Assembly (NCBI RefSeq): GCF_002104995.1
Contig: NW_024468250.1
Coordinates: 558,001-622,000, forward strand
Origin: Linderina pennispora
Lineage: Eukaryota; Kickxellomycota; Kickxellomycetes; Kickxellales; Kickxellaceae
Direction of reading: 5' to 3'
DNA: 64,000 nt
Below are positions 45,096 through 56,497 of this stretch, in pieces (the stretch's first letter is position 1; every line of letters begins with the position of its first letter). The notes under the pieces were generated by a model. The model was not told the origin of the DNA. It worked only from the letters and a program-made list of their open reading frames with translations, and did not search any database. Both the position numbers and the translations under genes were made by a program.

Positions 45096-45923
45096 ATGAG
45101 CGGCTCGGTAGAGACGATGGAGCAGACAATGTTCCTGGACCCGGCGATTCGGGACTGGGTGCTTTTCCCGATTACGATCATCATGGTTCTGGTGGGTGTG
45201 TTCCGTCACCAGCTGACGATTCTGATGACCGGCGACCCGCCCAAGCCCGAGCTCAAGGACATCCGGCAGGGCAAGGCGCTGATCCGCGGACAGCTCCTGG
45301 CACAGAACAATGCGTACCTCCCGACGTCAGCGTTCATTGAGCGGAAGAAGTACCTATGCCAGGCGTTTGAGGACGGCGTGTACCTGAAGAACAAGGTCAG
45401 CAAGGACGATGGCGGCCTGGTGAACCCGATGGCGGACCCGAAGAACATGGAGGTGATGATGGACGGCATGAAGAAGCAGATGATGGGCATCGTTCCGCAG
45501 ACGCTCATCATGGGCTGGATCCAGTTCTTTTTCTCTGGGTTTATCCTGATCAAGCTGCCGTTCCCGCTGGGTCTGCGCTTCAAGCAGATGCTGCAGTCAG
45601 GCATCATGACGCCCAACATGGATGTCAAGTGGGTGTCGTCGCTGTCATGGTACTTTTTGAACCTGTTTGGTCTGCGCGGCGTGTTTTCGCTGATCCTAGG
45701 CGGAGAGAACGCTGCCGACGGAACCCGCGATATGACGGCCATGAGCACCATGGGCGCCATGGGCCAGCAGCCAGGCCAGCCGCAGGACTTCAACAAGCAG
45801 TTCCTGGGCATGAAGGACACGCTCTCGATTATCTACCACGAGTGGGATCTTGACAACATCGAGCAGCGGGTGCTGGTAAAGTACGGCAAGCAGACCCGCG
45901 TGTTCAAGTCGGCCCGCAAGTAG
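45096..45923 (+). CDS. EMC3: ER membrane protein complex subunit 3
   Basis: Intact 275-residue protein. EMC3 is the insertase subunit of the ER membrane complex, homologous to YidC/Oxa1/Get1, and helps insert tail-anchored and multi-pass proteins. Seen: FLDPAIRDWVLFPITIIMV (first helix, residues about 12-36), the cytosolic coiled segment LIRGQLLAQNNAYLPTSAF and ERKKYLC, the Met-rich loop DPKNMEVMMDGMKKQM, helices at about 125-145 and 175-195 (GWIQFFFSGFILIKLPFPL, WYFLNLFGLRGVFSLILG), and a hydrophilic tail. These are the family's signature segments. The ATG at 45096 was chosen because MSGSVETMEQTM begins the alignable protein. The neighbouring PLP2-type gene starts 149 bp downstream. Confidence 0.95.
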   Translation: MSGSVETMEQTMFLDPAIRDWVLFPITIIMVLVGVFRHQLTILMTGDPPKPELKDIRQGKALIRGQLLAQNNAYLPTSAFIERKKYLCQAFEDGVYLKNKVSKDDGGLVNPMADPKNMEVMMDGMKKQMMGIVPQTLIMGWIQFFFSGFILIKLPFPLGLRFKQMLQSGIMTPNMDVKWVSSLSWYFLNLFGLRGVFSLILGGENAADGTRDMTAMSTMGAMGQQPGQPQDFNKQFLGMKDTLSIIYHEWDLDNIEQRVLVKYGKQTRVFKSARK

Positions 45924-46072
45924 AAGGCTCACCGGTGGGCAAAGCAATAAAATCTGGCTCCCAATATATCTGCCAATCTGAGTTTTCGAATATATACCCA
46001 GTGGATCCTTTTGGCGCCTATGCGCATGAGATCCCCCTCCCTCCAGGAACCCCCTATTCCAGCCTCTTGACA

Positions 46073-46771
46073 ATGGACCCGAACGAAGATACTGAGTGGA
46101 ACGACATTCTGCGCAAGCATGGCATCCTGCCCCAGCAAATCAAGATCACGCAAAACGACATCTACGACTCAGCTGTCGAAAAGGCGCGCGAGGAGCACGA
46201 GCACCGGCTCGACAACCTCGATCTCGACGAGCTCGACGAGCTCGAAGACGACGAGGACGAGGAGATCCTGAACCAGTACCGTGCCCAGCGCCTCGCGGAG
46301 ATGAAGGCCGAGCTCGCCAACGACAAGTTCGGTGAGCTCATCCATATCTCCGAGCCTGACTACAAGCGCGAGGTGACCTTGGCCAGCAGAGAGTCGTGGA
46401 TTGTCGTCCACCTGTTCCGCGACAGCATCCCGGAATGCAAGCTGCTGAACAGACACCTGTCGGTGCTTGCAAAGCAGTACAAGCAGACCAAGTTTGCAAA
46501 GATTGTGTCGGTCGAGTGCATCCACAACTACCCGGACGCCAACCTGCCGACCATTCTGGTGTATGGGAAGGGCGACATGCAGGCGCAGCTGGTGCGCCTG
46601 GACAAGTTTGGCGGCATGCGCACACGCAAGAAGGATATTGAAACGTATCTGAAGGACGTTGGCGCCATTGACCCGGCCCAGAAGCGCTCGGTGCCGGGCG
46701 CGTCGGATGATGAGGCCAGCGATGACGAGGACAACGGCCAGGTATACATTGACCTCGGCAAGCGCTACTAG
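46073..46771 (+). CDS. PLP2: Phosducin-like protein (PLP2/PDCL3 type)
   Basis: Intact 232-residue protein. It has the N-terminal helical part (DTEWNDILRKHGILP, then an Asp/Glu-rich helix) and a thioredoxin-like fold: YKREVTLASRESWIVVHLF, CKLLNRHLSVLAKQY, KFAKIVSVECIHNYPDANL and PTILVYGKGD. The entry EWNDILR and the VTLAS.. core mark the PLP2/PDCL3 subgroup, a co-chaperone of the CCT chaperonin that assists actin and tubulin folding; yeast Plp2 is essential. The C-terminus is acidic with casein-kinase-like SDDEASDDED, ending GKRY. It lies 149 bp behind EMC3 on the same strand and 80 bp from the convergent DJ-1 gene. Confidence 0.93.
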   Translation: MDPNEDTEWNDILRKHGILPQQIKITQNDIYDSAVEKAREEHEHRLDNLDLDELDELEDDEDEEILNQYRAQRLAEMKAELANDKFGELIHISEPDYKREVTLASRESWIVVHLFRDSIPECKLLNRHLSVLAKQYKQTKFAKIVSVECIHNYPDANLPTILVYGKGDMQAQLVRLDKFGGMRTRKKDIETYLKDVGAIDPAQKRSVPGASDDEASDDEDNGQVYIDLGKRY

Positions 46772-46851
46772 CAGAATAGAACAATTCAACACGATATATC
46801 TTTTATTTCTCTGGGACCACTGCACTTCCAAAAGAGACCGCCGGTCTGTAT

Positions 46852-47442
46852 CTAGACTTCAAAGTTCAGGATCATTGGGCCTGCAATCTCGCGCGCCCTG
46901 TCCACTCCCACTAGCAACTCAACAATCTTGAGCGCAAACTCGAATGTTGTGCCCGGTCCACGGCTCGTCACCAGATTTCTATCAACAACCACCCGGTCCT
47001 CCTTGTATGCAAAATCGCGTTCCAGCTGATCCCGCACACTCGGATGCGATGTGACGCTCGGCGGCTCAGCCGACTTTGTCTGGATTCCGGCCGACCTGAT
47101 TGCCAGGGTGCCAGCGCAAATGGCGGCAACAACCTTATGCTGCGCATAAAAGTCTGCCAGGATAGACTTCACCTGGCCGTTCTGCGACAGCGTCGTGGCT
47201 CCGAGGGCTCCGCCAGGGACAATCACGGCGTCGTAGCTGCCGATCTTGCCGGCGTCGTCGCCCAGGAACGCGTCAGGGACGATCTGGATGTTGCGGCTAC
47301 ACGTCACAGGTCCTCGCTCGATTTCGACACCCAGCACCTGCACCTCGATGCCTGCCCGACGCAGCACGTCGATGGTAATTACAGCCTCCATTTCCTCGGT
47401 GCCGTTGGCGACAAACACAATAGCCTTTTTAGGGTTCGCCAT
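46852..47442 (-). CDS. DJ-1/PARK7-type protein
   Basis: Intact 196-residue DJ-1/PfpI-superfamily protein of the short eukaryotic DJ-1 type. The active-site residues are present: Glu at about 17 in ANGTEEMEA, the nucleophile-elbow Cys 109 in AAICAGTLAI, and His 133 in TSHPSV. Canonical DJ-1 strands KKAIVFVANG and YDAVIVPGGALGA flank them. Proposed roles are oxidative-stress protection and glyoxalase or deglycase-type activity; the actual substrate is debated. No signal peptide, so probably cytosolic. Confidence 0.95.
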   Translation of the reverse strand: MANPKKAIVFVANGTEEMEAVITIDVLRRAGIEVQVLGVEIERGPVTCSRNIQIVPDAFLGDDAGKIGSYDAVIVPGGALGATTLSQNGQVKSILADFYAQHKVVAAICAGTLAIRSAGIQTKSAEPPSVTSHPSVRDQLERDFAYKEDRVVVDRNLVTSRGPGTTFEFALKIVELLVGVDRAREIAGPMILNFEV

Positions 47443-47632
47443 TTCCAGTTAAATGAAACTCGGGTCAATGGAATGTAGAAATGAAATAACACAAATTGGA
47501 AGAGAAGCGAGAAAGGTGACACTGCGTGTCGGACTAGAAAAAAGCTCCATCGCAGGACTAGGGCCAGCGCCATTTTTCCTTATGGTGAGCCACCTATCCG
47601 AGAAAACGAACACATCCGCCGCAGTCGCCTTG

Positions 47633-50600
47633 CTACAGCGCTCGCTGATGCGGTACGTGAAGGCCGGTATGCGCTCCTGCCGCTATGATCCGAGATCTTG
47701 CGGTTTTGATCGGATCTTCGGTACCGAGAATTTGAGTGCCAGTGGGTTGCTCGCTGTCTCTGCCTGCTGGCCTGCTTGGCGCCGCCTTTGCCTGCCTATT
47801 GCCACCCAAAATCGTCTGTATACGCTTGAGGTTGAGCTTGCGTTTCTTTTTGAGCGCCGCCCCTGTGCCTTCGCTGCTCACAGGGCCGAGCGTGATTGCA
47901 GTCTTCCCCACGCGCTTGCGCTTAGGCGACGGAGCCCTCGGCTCATCAGCCGCCAACGTCTCCTGTGTGTCACCGATACGCGGCTCAGCGCTTTCTTCTT
48001 CCTCCGACTGCCGCTGCTGTGACCCCTTCTTGCTACCCCGCTTCCGTGCAGGCTGCGTCCTCAGCTCAGGCATCCATTTCAAGGATAGTCTTGCGGCGGC
48101 GCGCTGCAGGTTGTTTAACGCGAGCCATAGACACGTCACCGACGTCATCGGCGGCGGCGGCATGGGCCTCAGTGTGCTTGGTTCGCCTACCACGGCCCCG
48201 GCGAGTTGCTTCTTTTGGCGGCATCTTCTTGCCAGGCACCTGGTTACCCCCAGTCTCTGCAGCTGCCTTCTTCTTTGGTGGGCGTCCTCGCCGCCTGGCC
48301 TGTTGCACTGGCTCCTCGGTGGCCGTGGCCACCTTCCTCATTGTCGTCGGTCTCCAGCTGTGCCATCATCTGATCCAGTGGTTGCTCTTCTGCTTGTCCT
48401 GTTTCTCGCCAGCCGGCTCACTGCTGCTGCTGCTGGTATGGCAGCTCCATTTGTGCGCTCCTCATCTAGCGCACTGCTCACACCAGCTGCATGCTCTGCA
48501 TACGACTGGACCCGACCCGTCAACCGCCTGTGACGCTCATCAGCACTCTGCTTTTCTCTCTGCCACTCGGACAGGCTCGACTCGCCATCTTCGCGCATCT
48601 CCAGTGCCCGCTGCTCGGCCGCCTCTGCCGCCCGCTGGAGCCGCTTAATTTTCTTTGTGAGCTGCTCGCGTTCGCGCTCCCACGATGCCTCTGCACCTAT
48701 TCATCCCCGAGCCAGATGCCATGGCCTCGAGCCGTCCCACCATCCGCGCATTATCGTTCTCCAGATGCTTCACACTGCGCTGGGACATGTGCAGCCGGTT
48801 CGCCAGTTCAGCATTCTCATTCATCATCTCCTGCCGCGAAAACTCCAGATGCGACGTCAGTTCTGCGACAGTCTTTTGTAGGTCCTTGGTCTCTGATGTC
48901 TGCGACATCGTCAGCCGGCGGTTCTCAGCCTCGAGCTTGGCCACCCGCCCCTTCAGCTCCTTGCTAAGCGCAGCGGCAGCCGTCAGCTGCGCCTCGAGCT
49001 CGCCCACAACGTGCATCTGCTGGTCTTCCATGTCAGTCATGTACTTTTCGTAGCTTTGCGCGTCAGACTGCGCCGACGCCCGCAGCGCTTCCAGATCCTG
49101 CCTATCCTTCGCAGATTGGTCCTTCAGCTCCTCAACTGCTATCTGCATCGTGTCGCTCTTGTTGGCCATGTCCACGAACCGCACTGCCAGATCCCGGTAC
49201 GTATCAAACAGCTTGCCGTGCAGCGCATCAAGCAAAACGTGCGACTCCTGCAGCGCCTCAGGTGAGGTCCAGCAGCCGGGACTTTTCGTCCTCGCTCAGT
49301 GTCAGTTCGATCTCGCGCCGCCTGATCTCGTCAGCGCAGCGCCAGCTTCTCTGTGACCAGCTTTGCGTTCTCCCACCGTGCATCTGCCTCCATTCCCTCG
49401 TTCTCAGACCGCAACTGGTCGAGCGTTTCCTCCAGTGTCCTGCTGCGCTCCTGCCAATGGGAAACTTCCTTTACCAGCGCTTCCCTCTCGTCGCTGTAAT
49501 CACGCTGGATATCATCCAGGTCCTTTTCCAGAGCCTCCTTCTCATCCTGTGTGTCGGCGAGCTCATCCTGGAACCGATATTTCTCCGACTGGTAGTACTT
49601 TGCCTTTTCGTAAAAGAACAGTACGCGGCGATCCACAGGTCGGATGATCTCGCGGCTCTTGAGACGCCGCAACGATGCGATCAATTCAATGGTCGACTCT
49701 AGACTGCCGTTGGGCGACTCGTCTGAACTCACATACATCGCAAACGCTGTCTTGCTCTCGCCGTACAAAAATTCGCCGGTCAAATCCACAAGCGGGTTGC
49801 TCTGGACTGTAGCACCTGTAAGGATTGTACCGTTGGCTAACAGGTGGATCAGGTTGGTGAGCGGCCGTGTTGATTGCTGAAGGCGCAATGATGACATCGG
49901 GTCGCTCGGCTGCTCATTTGCACGGGGTATTTCCAGTGGCGACCAGTCAACAAAGTTCAAGTCGACAATACAGAAATGCCCGTTTGTCGGTGTTCCATGC
50001 AGGCTCTCAAAGTGCAACGATAGGATGAATGGAAGGGTTGAGCCGCGCAGGATCTTCTGCTCCACCATCTCCCAGTCGTCAACCTCATGCTGGAGATCAG
50101 CCAGCCCGTGCTCGATCGCTTCAGGGCTTACACTGCAGTCGTGATGAAAGTCGATCATCTTCTGGTCGGTCAACGCCCACAAACGCGTAGGTCATGCTCA
50201 TGTCTGGATCAAAGTCGCTCATACACTTGCTGATACTCTGGCACAGGTCGCTCATAAACTGCTTGCGGTCCGTAGTCTGCCAAGCGCGTAATCCCTGATG
50301 CCGACAGAAATACCGACGATGTACCACCTACATAGACACACCAGTGCTTTAGTAAACTGTACATCTACCCGGCCTGCAGGGGTCTTGCAATGTGCCTTAC
50401 CTTCCACCGCATGCTTTACATATCTCTGGAAGTCGCCGGTTGCAAACAGCTTGCTGCTATCGGTAGTACACCCATCAACGTATATGCGACTACAGATACC
50501 GGAATGGACCATTAGTTATGTGACTTCTATACTACGTTGTCTACTTGCGCCTCATGGACTAGCCAACGATCTGGAAACTTACTCTGTGCTGCCTACAGTA

Positions 50601-50640
50601 GCCCCAGCGGTAGGGAGATTGCAAACGGAGACGGGCAAGT
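47633..50640 (-). CDS. Divergent kinesin-like coiled-coil protein with AT-hook-rich tail (frame broken)
   Basis: The N-terminal part reads like a degenerate kinesin motor: VEGGTSSVFLSASGITRL stands where kinesins have the P-loop, GSTLPFILSLHFE where switch I SSRSH lies, and NGHFCIVDLNFVDW where the DLAGSE of switch II lies. LTNLIHLLANG and ESTIELIASLRRLKS resemble the motor's last helices. None of the nucleotide-binding residues is kept. A long coiled coil follows (about 49600 to 48400), then a basic tail with RRRGRPPKK and RRGRGRRTK AT-hook-like motifs and KRKRVGK. Introns 50328-50400 and 50490-50582 have GT-AG ends; exon 2 is 50401-50489. The first exon's start is unresolved. Breaks lie near 50290, 50180, 49330, 48670, 48350 and 48070. 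Confidence 0.5.
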
Positions 50641-51566
50641 AGAACCCGCAGATCAGCAGAACAATGAGCCGGATTAGTATGGAAGTTTTATGCCTGGTCT
50701 TTTGGACAACCAGTCCCTGCGAGAGAAAGCAGTATGCGCCTGCGATACATTACCATTCTGCGTGCATGTAAAGTACTTTGATGTGTCTCCGGGCGCGGCG
50801 ATGCTGTTGCTCCCGACAAGACTGACAAAGACCTCGGTGTTCTGTAGTTTTAATTGGCTGCTCATTACGCTCAAAAGGAGTTTACTGTAACATAAATAGG
50901 CAAAATAGAACCGAATTTCCAATAGTCGCGAAATAATAGCTGCTGTTGAAGAAAAGTGCAGATGCAAGCCTGAATCGAGCAGCACAGCCCTCCAATTTGC
51001 CAACAGGGGGCACAAAATAAATTCTCGTCTCTATTTTTTCGTGGCCAGCGACCAAGCGCGATTTTTTGTTGTTGTTTATCGTGCCCAATCACCGGACCGC
51101 TCTTGATTGGAATCACATTGTTGTGATTGCAATCACATTTGCCCACTATTTTCTGCTGCTTTTGGTGCTCAGCTGCGGACAATTGCATTGAGCAAGTCTT
51201 GGGACAATGCGACCTGTTCCCGGAATAGTAAAGAGGCTTCACAATAGCAGGCTTGCCGGCTCCCAAAGCCCTACGGAAGTATTGACGGCTGAAAGGTGTG
51301 GCGAAAATAACAGACGAGGTATTGAGACTCAAGCTTGTCTGCAGAGTCTATCGGCATCTGAATACGGCTCTTTCTCCTCCTCTTTAATACGATCCTTTCT
51401 ACGACCACGATTTGACCGCCCTCTCATACCTCTCTTAACGATCTCTCTTTTTCTTCTCACAGCATATTTACATATCTTCCAAAGGAATCCACTGCCGCAC
51501 CTTTTGGGACCTAACGACAGCCTGCACACTTGCTTCTTTGGTCACATCGCAGGAATTAGGATAATA
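50641..51566. other. Intergenic, no gene seen
   Basis: About 0.9 kb between the divergent kinesin-like gene and the small membrane-protein gene. It includes T-rich stretches near 51060 and a CT-rich leader at 51360-51480. The frame of the downstream gene is open from 51207, but an ATG at 51567 is the preferred start. Confidence 0.4.
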
Positions 51567-52235
51567 ATGATTCAGTCTCTCGCCATATTCGCAGCTGATC
51601 TGTGGTCACTGCAGGCACTGCTTGCTCTGGCTGTGGTCGCGATCCTGGGTACCCTAGTCAGCCTCTGCCCGCAATGGCTGCGTGCATGCATAGTGCATAT
51701 GGTGGCATATCAAAAAGACCCAGCGCACTCTCAAGCATGGGAGTATCATGCGTATCGCCTGTGTCCGCCATTGCTGCCACAGTTTATGATCAGCAACCTG
51801 CTTGAGGCAGCACCGGCGGCAGACAGCGCCTCAATCAGTAATTCCGTAGGCGATTCAGCATCCCGATGTGCCGACAAGGACAATATTTGCAACACAAAAG
51901 ACAAGGCAGTTTCTCAAACGGCCCAACAAGAGTCGCAGATCGAGCAGCAACCTCCTGATGACCTCTTACTCAGTGATACAGACACACCTGAAGACCACGC
52001 TGGCGACCCAGACCATGGTCGCGAATATTCTACGGAGAGACTAGTTGAGTGGTCTCCTCTCAACGACCACCCCTTATTTGATCATAAAGACCACCGGATG
52101 TACCAGCCGGAACCGATCGGACACCGACCTAGCACGGATGGAATGCGTCCATCGACAACGAGCAGTTGGGTGCAGTTGTTTTCATTGTCGCCAGGCAATA
52201 CCCACGGCAGAAATTACTCATTTGAAGCATCGTAG
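51567..52235 (+). CDS. Small membrane protein of unknown function
   Basis: 222 residues from the ATG at 51567. One strong transmembrane or signal-anchor helix lies at residues about 10-35 (LQALLALAVVAILGTLVSL), followed by a short cytosolic or lumenal stretch WLRACIVHMVAYQKDP and HAYRLCPPLLPQF, then a long acidic, Ser/Asp/Gln-rich, probably disordered tail (DLLLSDTDTPEDHAGD). No family recognised. The upstream in-frame extension to 51207 reads as low-complexity leader. It is convergent with the DHTKD1 gene (212 bp gap). A real gene is likelier than chance because of its length and helix, but it is unsupported by homology. Confidence 0.45.
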   Translation: MIQSLAIFAADLWSLQALLALAVVAILGTLVSLCPQWLRACIVHMVAYQKDPAHSQAWEYHAYRLCPPLLPQFMISNLLEAAPAADSASISNSVGDSASRCADKDNICNTKDKAVSQTAQQESQIEQQPPDDLLLSDTDTPEDHAGDPDHGREYSTERLVEWSPLNDHPLFDHKDHRMYQPEPIGHRPSTDGMRPSTTSSWVQLFSLSPGNTHGRNYSFEAS

Positions 52236-52447
52236 CCCATCGACACCATGCTCGCTATCTATGTATTCGGACTCGGAATTTTCACTGTTCTCCGAGCCAT
52301 TCGTCAACTGAGCACGTATCTTGGACAATAAATGTAGGTCTTCATGGCACTTTGTGATTGAATGCCTGGCTCTGTTGTCAAATTTGACATGAAAACATGT
52401 GGAAATGAAAATGGTAAGCACCTGGAAAGTACAAATCTCAACACAGT

Positions 52448-55400
52448 TCACTGGTCAGCAACACCTTGCGCAGCATGGATATGGCCGCCCCCTCCCCACC
52501 GATGCGCGATGGTGGGCATGACCGCTGAGTGTGCTGAGTCTTCAAGCTGCCGGTGGCGGATCTGAGACGCGCTGCTCTCGGCGGCTAGGTCAACCACCAG
52601 CGACCGCAGGCCCTCAAACGCCTCACGCGTCAGACGCACGTGCTCTTCAGCCTGCTGGGAATCGACGCCAGAGCACACGGCAGCGTGTTCGTCACGCCCA
52701 ACATATCGAAGCTGTGGTGCATATTCCGGTAGCAGCTGGGTGACTCGCTGGGCCTATAAACGAATATGCACCAGCGTTTCGAGGCTCTTCCTGCACCCAC
52801 ACGAAATCTGTCGCATTTGGTGTACTGCGAGATCGTCTGGTACAGCTGCTGGCGCGGAAACGGCGACAGCTCCTCGACACGCACAATCGCGACATTCTCA
52901 CCTAGTTGGATGCTCGCTCTTGAGTTTGGCCAAGTCGTAGTACAGCTTGCCTGAAACCAGCATCACACGCCTGACTGCCCGCGGGTCCTGCACAACCGGG
53001 TCGTCCAGCACGGGCTGGAACTGGGTGCCAGGTCCCCATGTCACTAAGCGGCGAGACTGCCTGAGCAAGACGCAGCAGTGTCTTTGGCCCGGCAACGATC
53101 AGCGGTTTGCGGAAGTTGCGCTTTCATCTGGCGCCGCAGCAGATGGAACATTTGGGCAGGCGTGGTTGGGAATGCGATGTAAACATTAGGGCATCGCTTG
53201 GCCTGGGTTCACCGTCAACAGGGTCGTTTGACAGCAACAAGGTGGCGCTCGAGCCGGCAGGAACTGTGGTCGGGACCTCCGCCATCGAAGCCATGCGGCA
53301 ACAATACCTACTAGGCCATTCTGCTGGCCCCACTTGGTCTCGCCTGCGGTCACATAGCCTGTCAATCTGAGGTTTGCGCGTTGTTGCAAGAAGTCACCGA
53401 ACTGGGCTTCCCAGATTGCCAGAGTGAACGGATCCTCGACTGACACGCCATACTCGAATGCGAGCGCCGCTTCCTCGCACAGATTCGAGTTGACAACCTC
53501 GATCTTTCCTGCATCCTTGCCGGGCAGGAGATTCAAGGGCACGCTGACCTGCTCAGTGTCCTGACACACGAGCATTGCATGTCGCTGGCTGAACGTACCG
53601 CGACCGACATCCTGTCCACTAAGTCGCACATGGTACCCCTCCTTGAGTAGCGTACCGAATGCCATCGCCTCGGCAGTGGCCCAGTCGACCGGCTGGTCCT
53701 CATTCAGCCTCTTCACGCGCGGCTTGATGTGGAAGCGCTCGATGCGCGGATGCACCTTGCACCCCTTGGCTGGAGTAACTGACTGCAGACCAACCTCCTT
53801 TAGCGTACCGATATCAACACCGGTTGGCTTCTCAACGGGGATGCTGCGCAGCGGACTCAGCATTCTCCATCTTGGCGACTTTGGCGCCTCGGTTGGATTG
53901 CAGTTGAGCGACTGGGCAAATGCCATACTGAGCGTATTGATATATGACTTGCGGAAGGTGCTGGCATAGTCGCTTGTCAGTACGCCGTCGTTCTACAAAG
54001 AATGGTCAATTAGAAATAGACTGAAGGTTGTTGATGCGATCGCAAAGATATTGGGAATGCACACTTACAATCAGTCTTTTCCTCAAACTGGGCTGGAATC
54101 GACTTGCGTCCATGTATAGCCTTATACATGGCCGGCTGAGTAAATGTGGGCTCGTCCATTTCGTTGTGGCCACGGGTGCGGAATGTCCACATATCAATGA
54201 CAACATCCTAATAAACAAATTCATTAAATTCAGCTATTCACATTCATGAGTGCTATTGCCGCATATGAGACTATCATTATCGCATGCACAAACCTTTCTG
54301 AACTTGCTCCTATATGCAAAGGCAATGCGAGCTGCACGGGCAACCTCCTATCCAATTAGGACACACGTTAGTATATTGTCCGCATCTACCTGGAGTACCA
54401 ATTCCGTCTGTCGTCATTCGCATATTGAGTCAATATCTCTTACCTCTGGGTGCTCGCCATTCACAGTGTATGATGGGAATGTCCGCAAACTTGGCGATAT
54501 CAGACGCGTACCGTGTGGACCGCCCATGTGAAACCGGAGTTGTGTACCCAACCTGATTGTTGAGGACAATGTGGATTGTGCCACCATTCGTGAAATGTGC
54601 AAGACCAGACATGCCCAGAGTTTCTGCAACAATTCCCTGTGCTTCAAAGCTCTACATGGAGGGGAACTTGAAAATTAGACCTTTTGTCACACAACCAGGA
54701 AACATGATGTTTCCTGTACTTACCGCATCGCCATGAACTGTTATTGCCAGAACATGGTCACCAACCATATATCTGTCAGACCTGCGGGTCTTTGCAATGT
54801 TGACATCCTTGGTGCGGCTCTTGCCTACAGCAACGGGCATTGACGAGTTGAGATGGCATCCATTGCGCACGATGTCGACATTCACAGGGGTGGAGCTCTC
54901 TGGGTAGGTCAAAACAACAGGTTTTCCCAAGTCCGCCATGATATCCCCCGTGTGTAGTGATCCAATGGGGAATTCGCTACCGCCACGCAGCTTGTGGACT
55001 ATCTCGGCCTCGCTGTAGCCAAATACAGTCGCCAACAGCGTCATTCGGCCGCGGTGCGTGAGCCCGACCACTGCATCAGTCATGCCGGCACACGATCCCT
55101 CAAAGATAAGCTGGTCCAGAACAACTGTCATGGCTTCGCTTCCCTCGAGTCCGTAGCGTTTGACGTTGGGGAGCTTCTTCTGGAGGAACTGTTCAAACAG
55201 CTACAAATGTTGTTAGGCGATTGTTGTGATAAGTGAAGCATGGGACCAAGGGGGTTTGTCGTACAGTAGGTGTCTTGCAAGTGCAATGCACATGCAAGCA
55301 ATAGACGCCTTACCTCGGCCTTTGTCATGTGCTCAAAGAATCTCTCACGCCTTAGGGAAATGTCCGCTGTGTCGAGCGACTCGACGTATCCTGCAAACCA

Positions 55401-56497
55401 CTGCCTGACAGCCGGGCTCTACGATTGGGGTAAAAGGAGGAGCATTGGGTGTAGCAGCAAACCTTTTATTGGCTGCAATGGAGTTGGTACCTATGGTATA
55501 CTTACCGTGATATGCTCAAACTCATACGAGATGTTCCGGCAATACGTCCTTTGCAGTGCCTCAATAATTGCTGACAGATCGGCGCGTCTTGACAGCCCAG
55601 ACGACGGTGCAATAATACCTAGATAGTGTTTAAATGTAGCTGTTTGCTTAGGCAACTGGTGTCATATACTCTGCCGTGTTTCTGTCTAACCGGGTAGAAA
55701 GCACTTTCAGTATGAACACATACCCTCAACATTGTACATCTTCGATTCTTCAGTCAAGCCATACAGCCCAGCTGATAATTCCTCAATAAGCCTACGGAAG
55801 AAGCAATTTTTAGTGAAATTGGAGAGGCGGAGTGTCAGTGAGTTTGACTAAGGCATCCATAAAATCAAGCGCATAACTGGCAGAGCGTCGGTGTTGCCAG
55901 GTGATGAAAGGTGCCGATGTATATAGTTGACTTACTCTGCCTTTTTGATGCCGAGGGGATCCAGGTTCGAGCTCAAGTGTCCATAACGACGGTATCCGTT
56001 GACAAGATGGAGCAGCTCAGGCTGCTGCTGGCGGTTCTCCAGCTCGTCTGAAGAGACTATAGATAAATACAAAAATACAGCTTTTTACCAAGTGTCAGAT
56101 TTTTTGCTTGCGCAAAAATGCTCATTGAGTGGTACTGTAGAAACCAACTGGACCATTGGAGGATGAATGAGCACTGATAAATAGGGATAGAAGGCGCCGA
56201 GTGAAACTGATTGATAGTGTATATACACATACATCGTTTGCTTGCCTGCAAATGAAGTAGCAAAAGCAACAGTGAAAAGTCAGCTATCAACTACTTACAG
56301 CTTTTAGCTTCGGGCTGCGGCTGTGCGTAGTTCCCGTATTCGGCTCCCTCATGGAACCAGTTAGCGAGAATACCTGCATGTTGCAGGCGGTTGCGGGCCT
56401 TGCGAACAGCCCTGGGCGACAGGCAGCGGAAGGGCAGTGCCGGATGGGCAATTTGGGGCAGAATGGCTCTACGGGCCGATTTTCCCGCCTTCAACAT
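52448..56497 (-). CDS. DHTKD1-type 2-oxoacid dehydrogenase E1, ten exons (frame breaks)
   Basis: Exons 1-9: 56299-56497, 55936-56047, 55724-55791, 55506-55618, 55314-55418, 54724-55200, 54444-54651, 54294-54347, 54069-54207; exon 10 runs from 53992 to the stop. All introns are GT-AG. Exon 1 encodes a basic mitochondrial presequence. The thiamine-diphosphate region reads [43 protein letters not shown] and RGHNEMDEP. Later blocks are [28 protein letters not shown] and [25 protein letters not shown] and RGHNEMDEP favour DHTKD1 (2-oxoadipate, lysine breakdown) over OGDH. Extra bases at about 54465 (splitting HVNGEHPE) and near 54074 (splitting EEKLINDGVL), plus others between 52630 and 53300, interrupt the frame. 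Confidence 0.85.
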
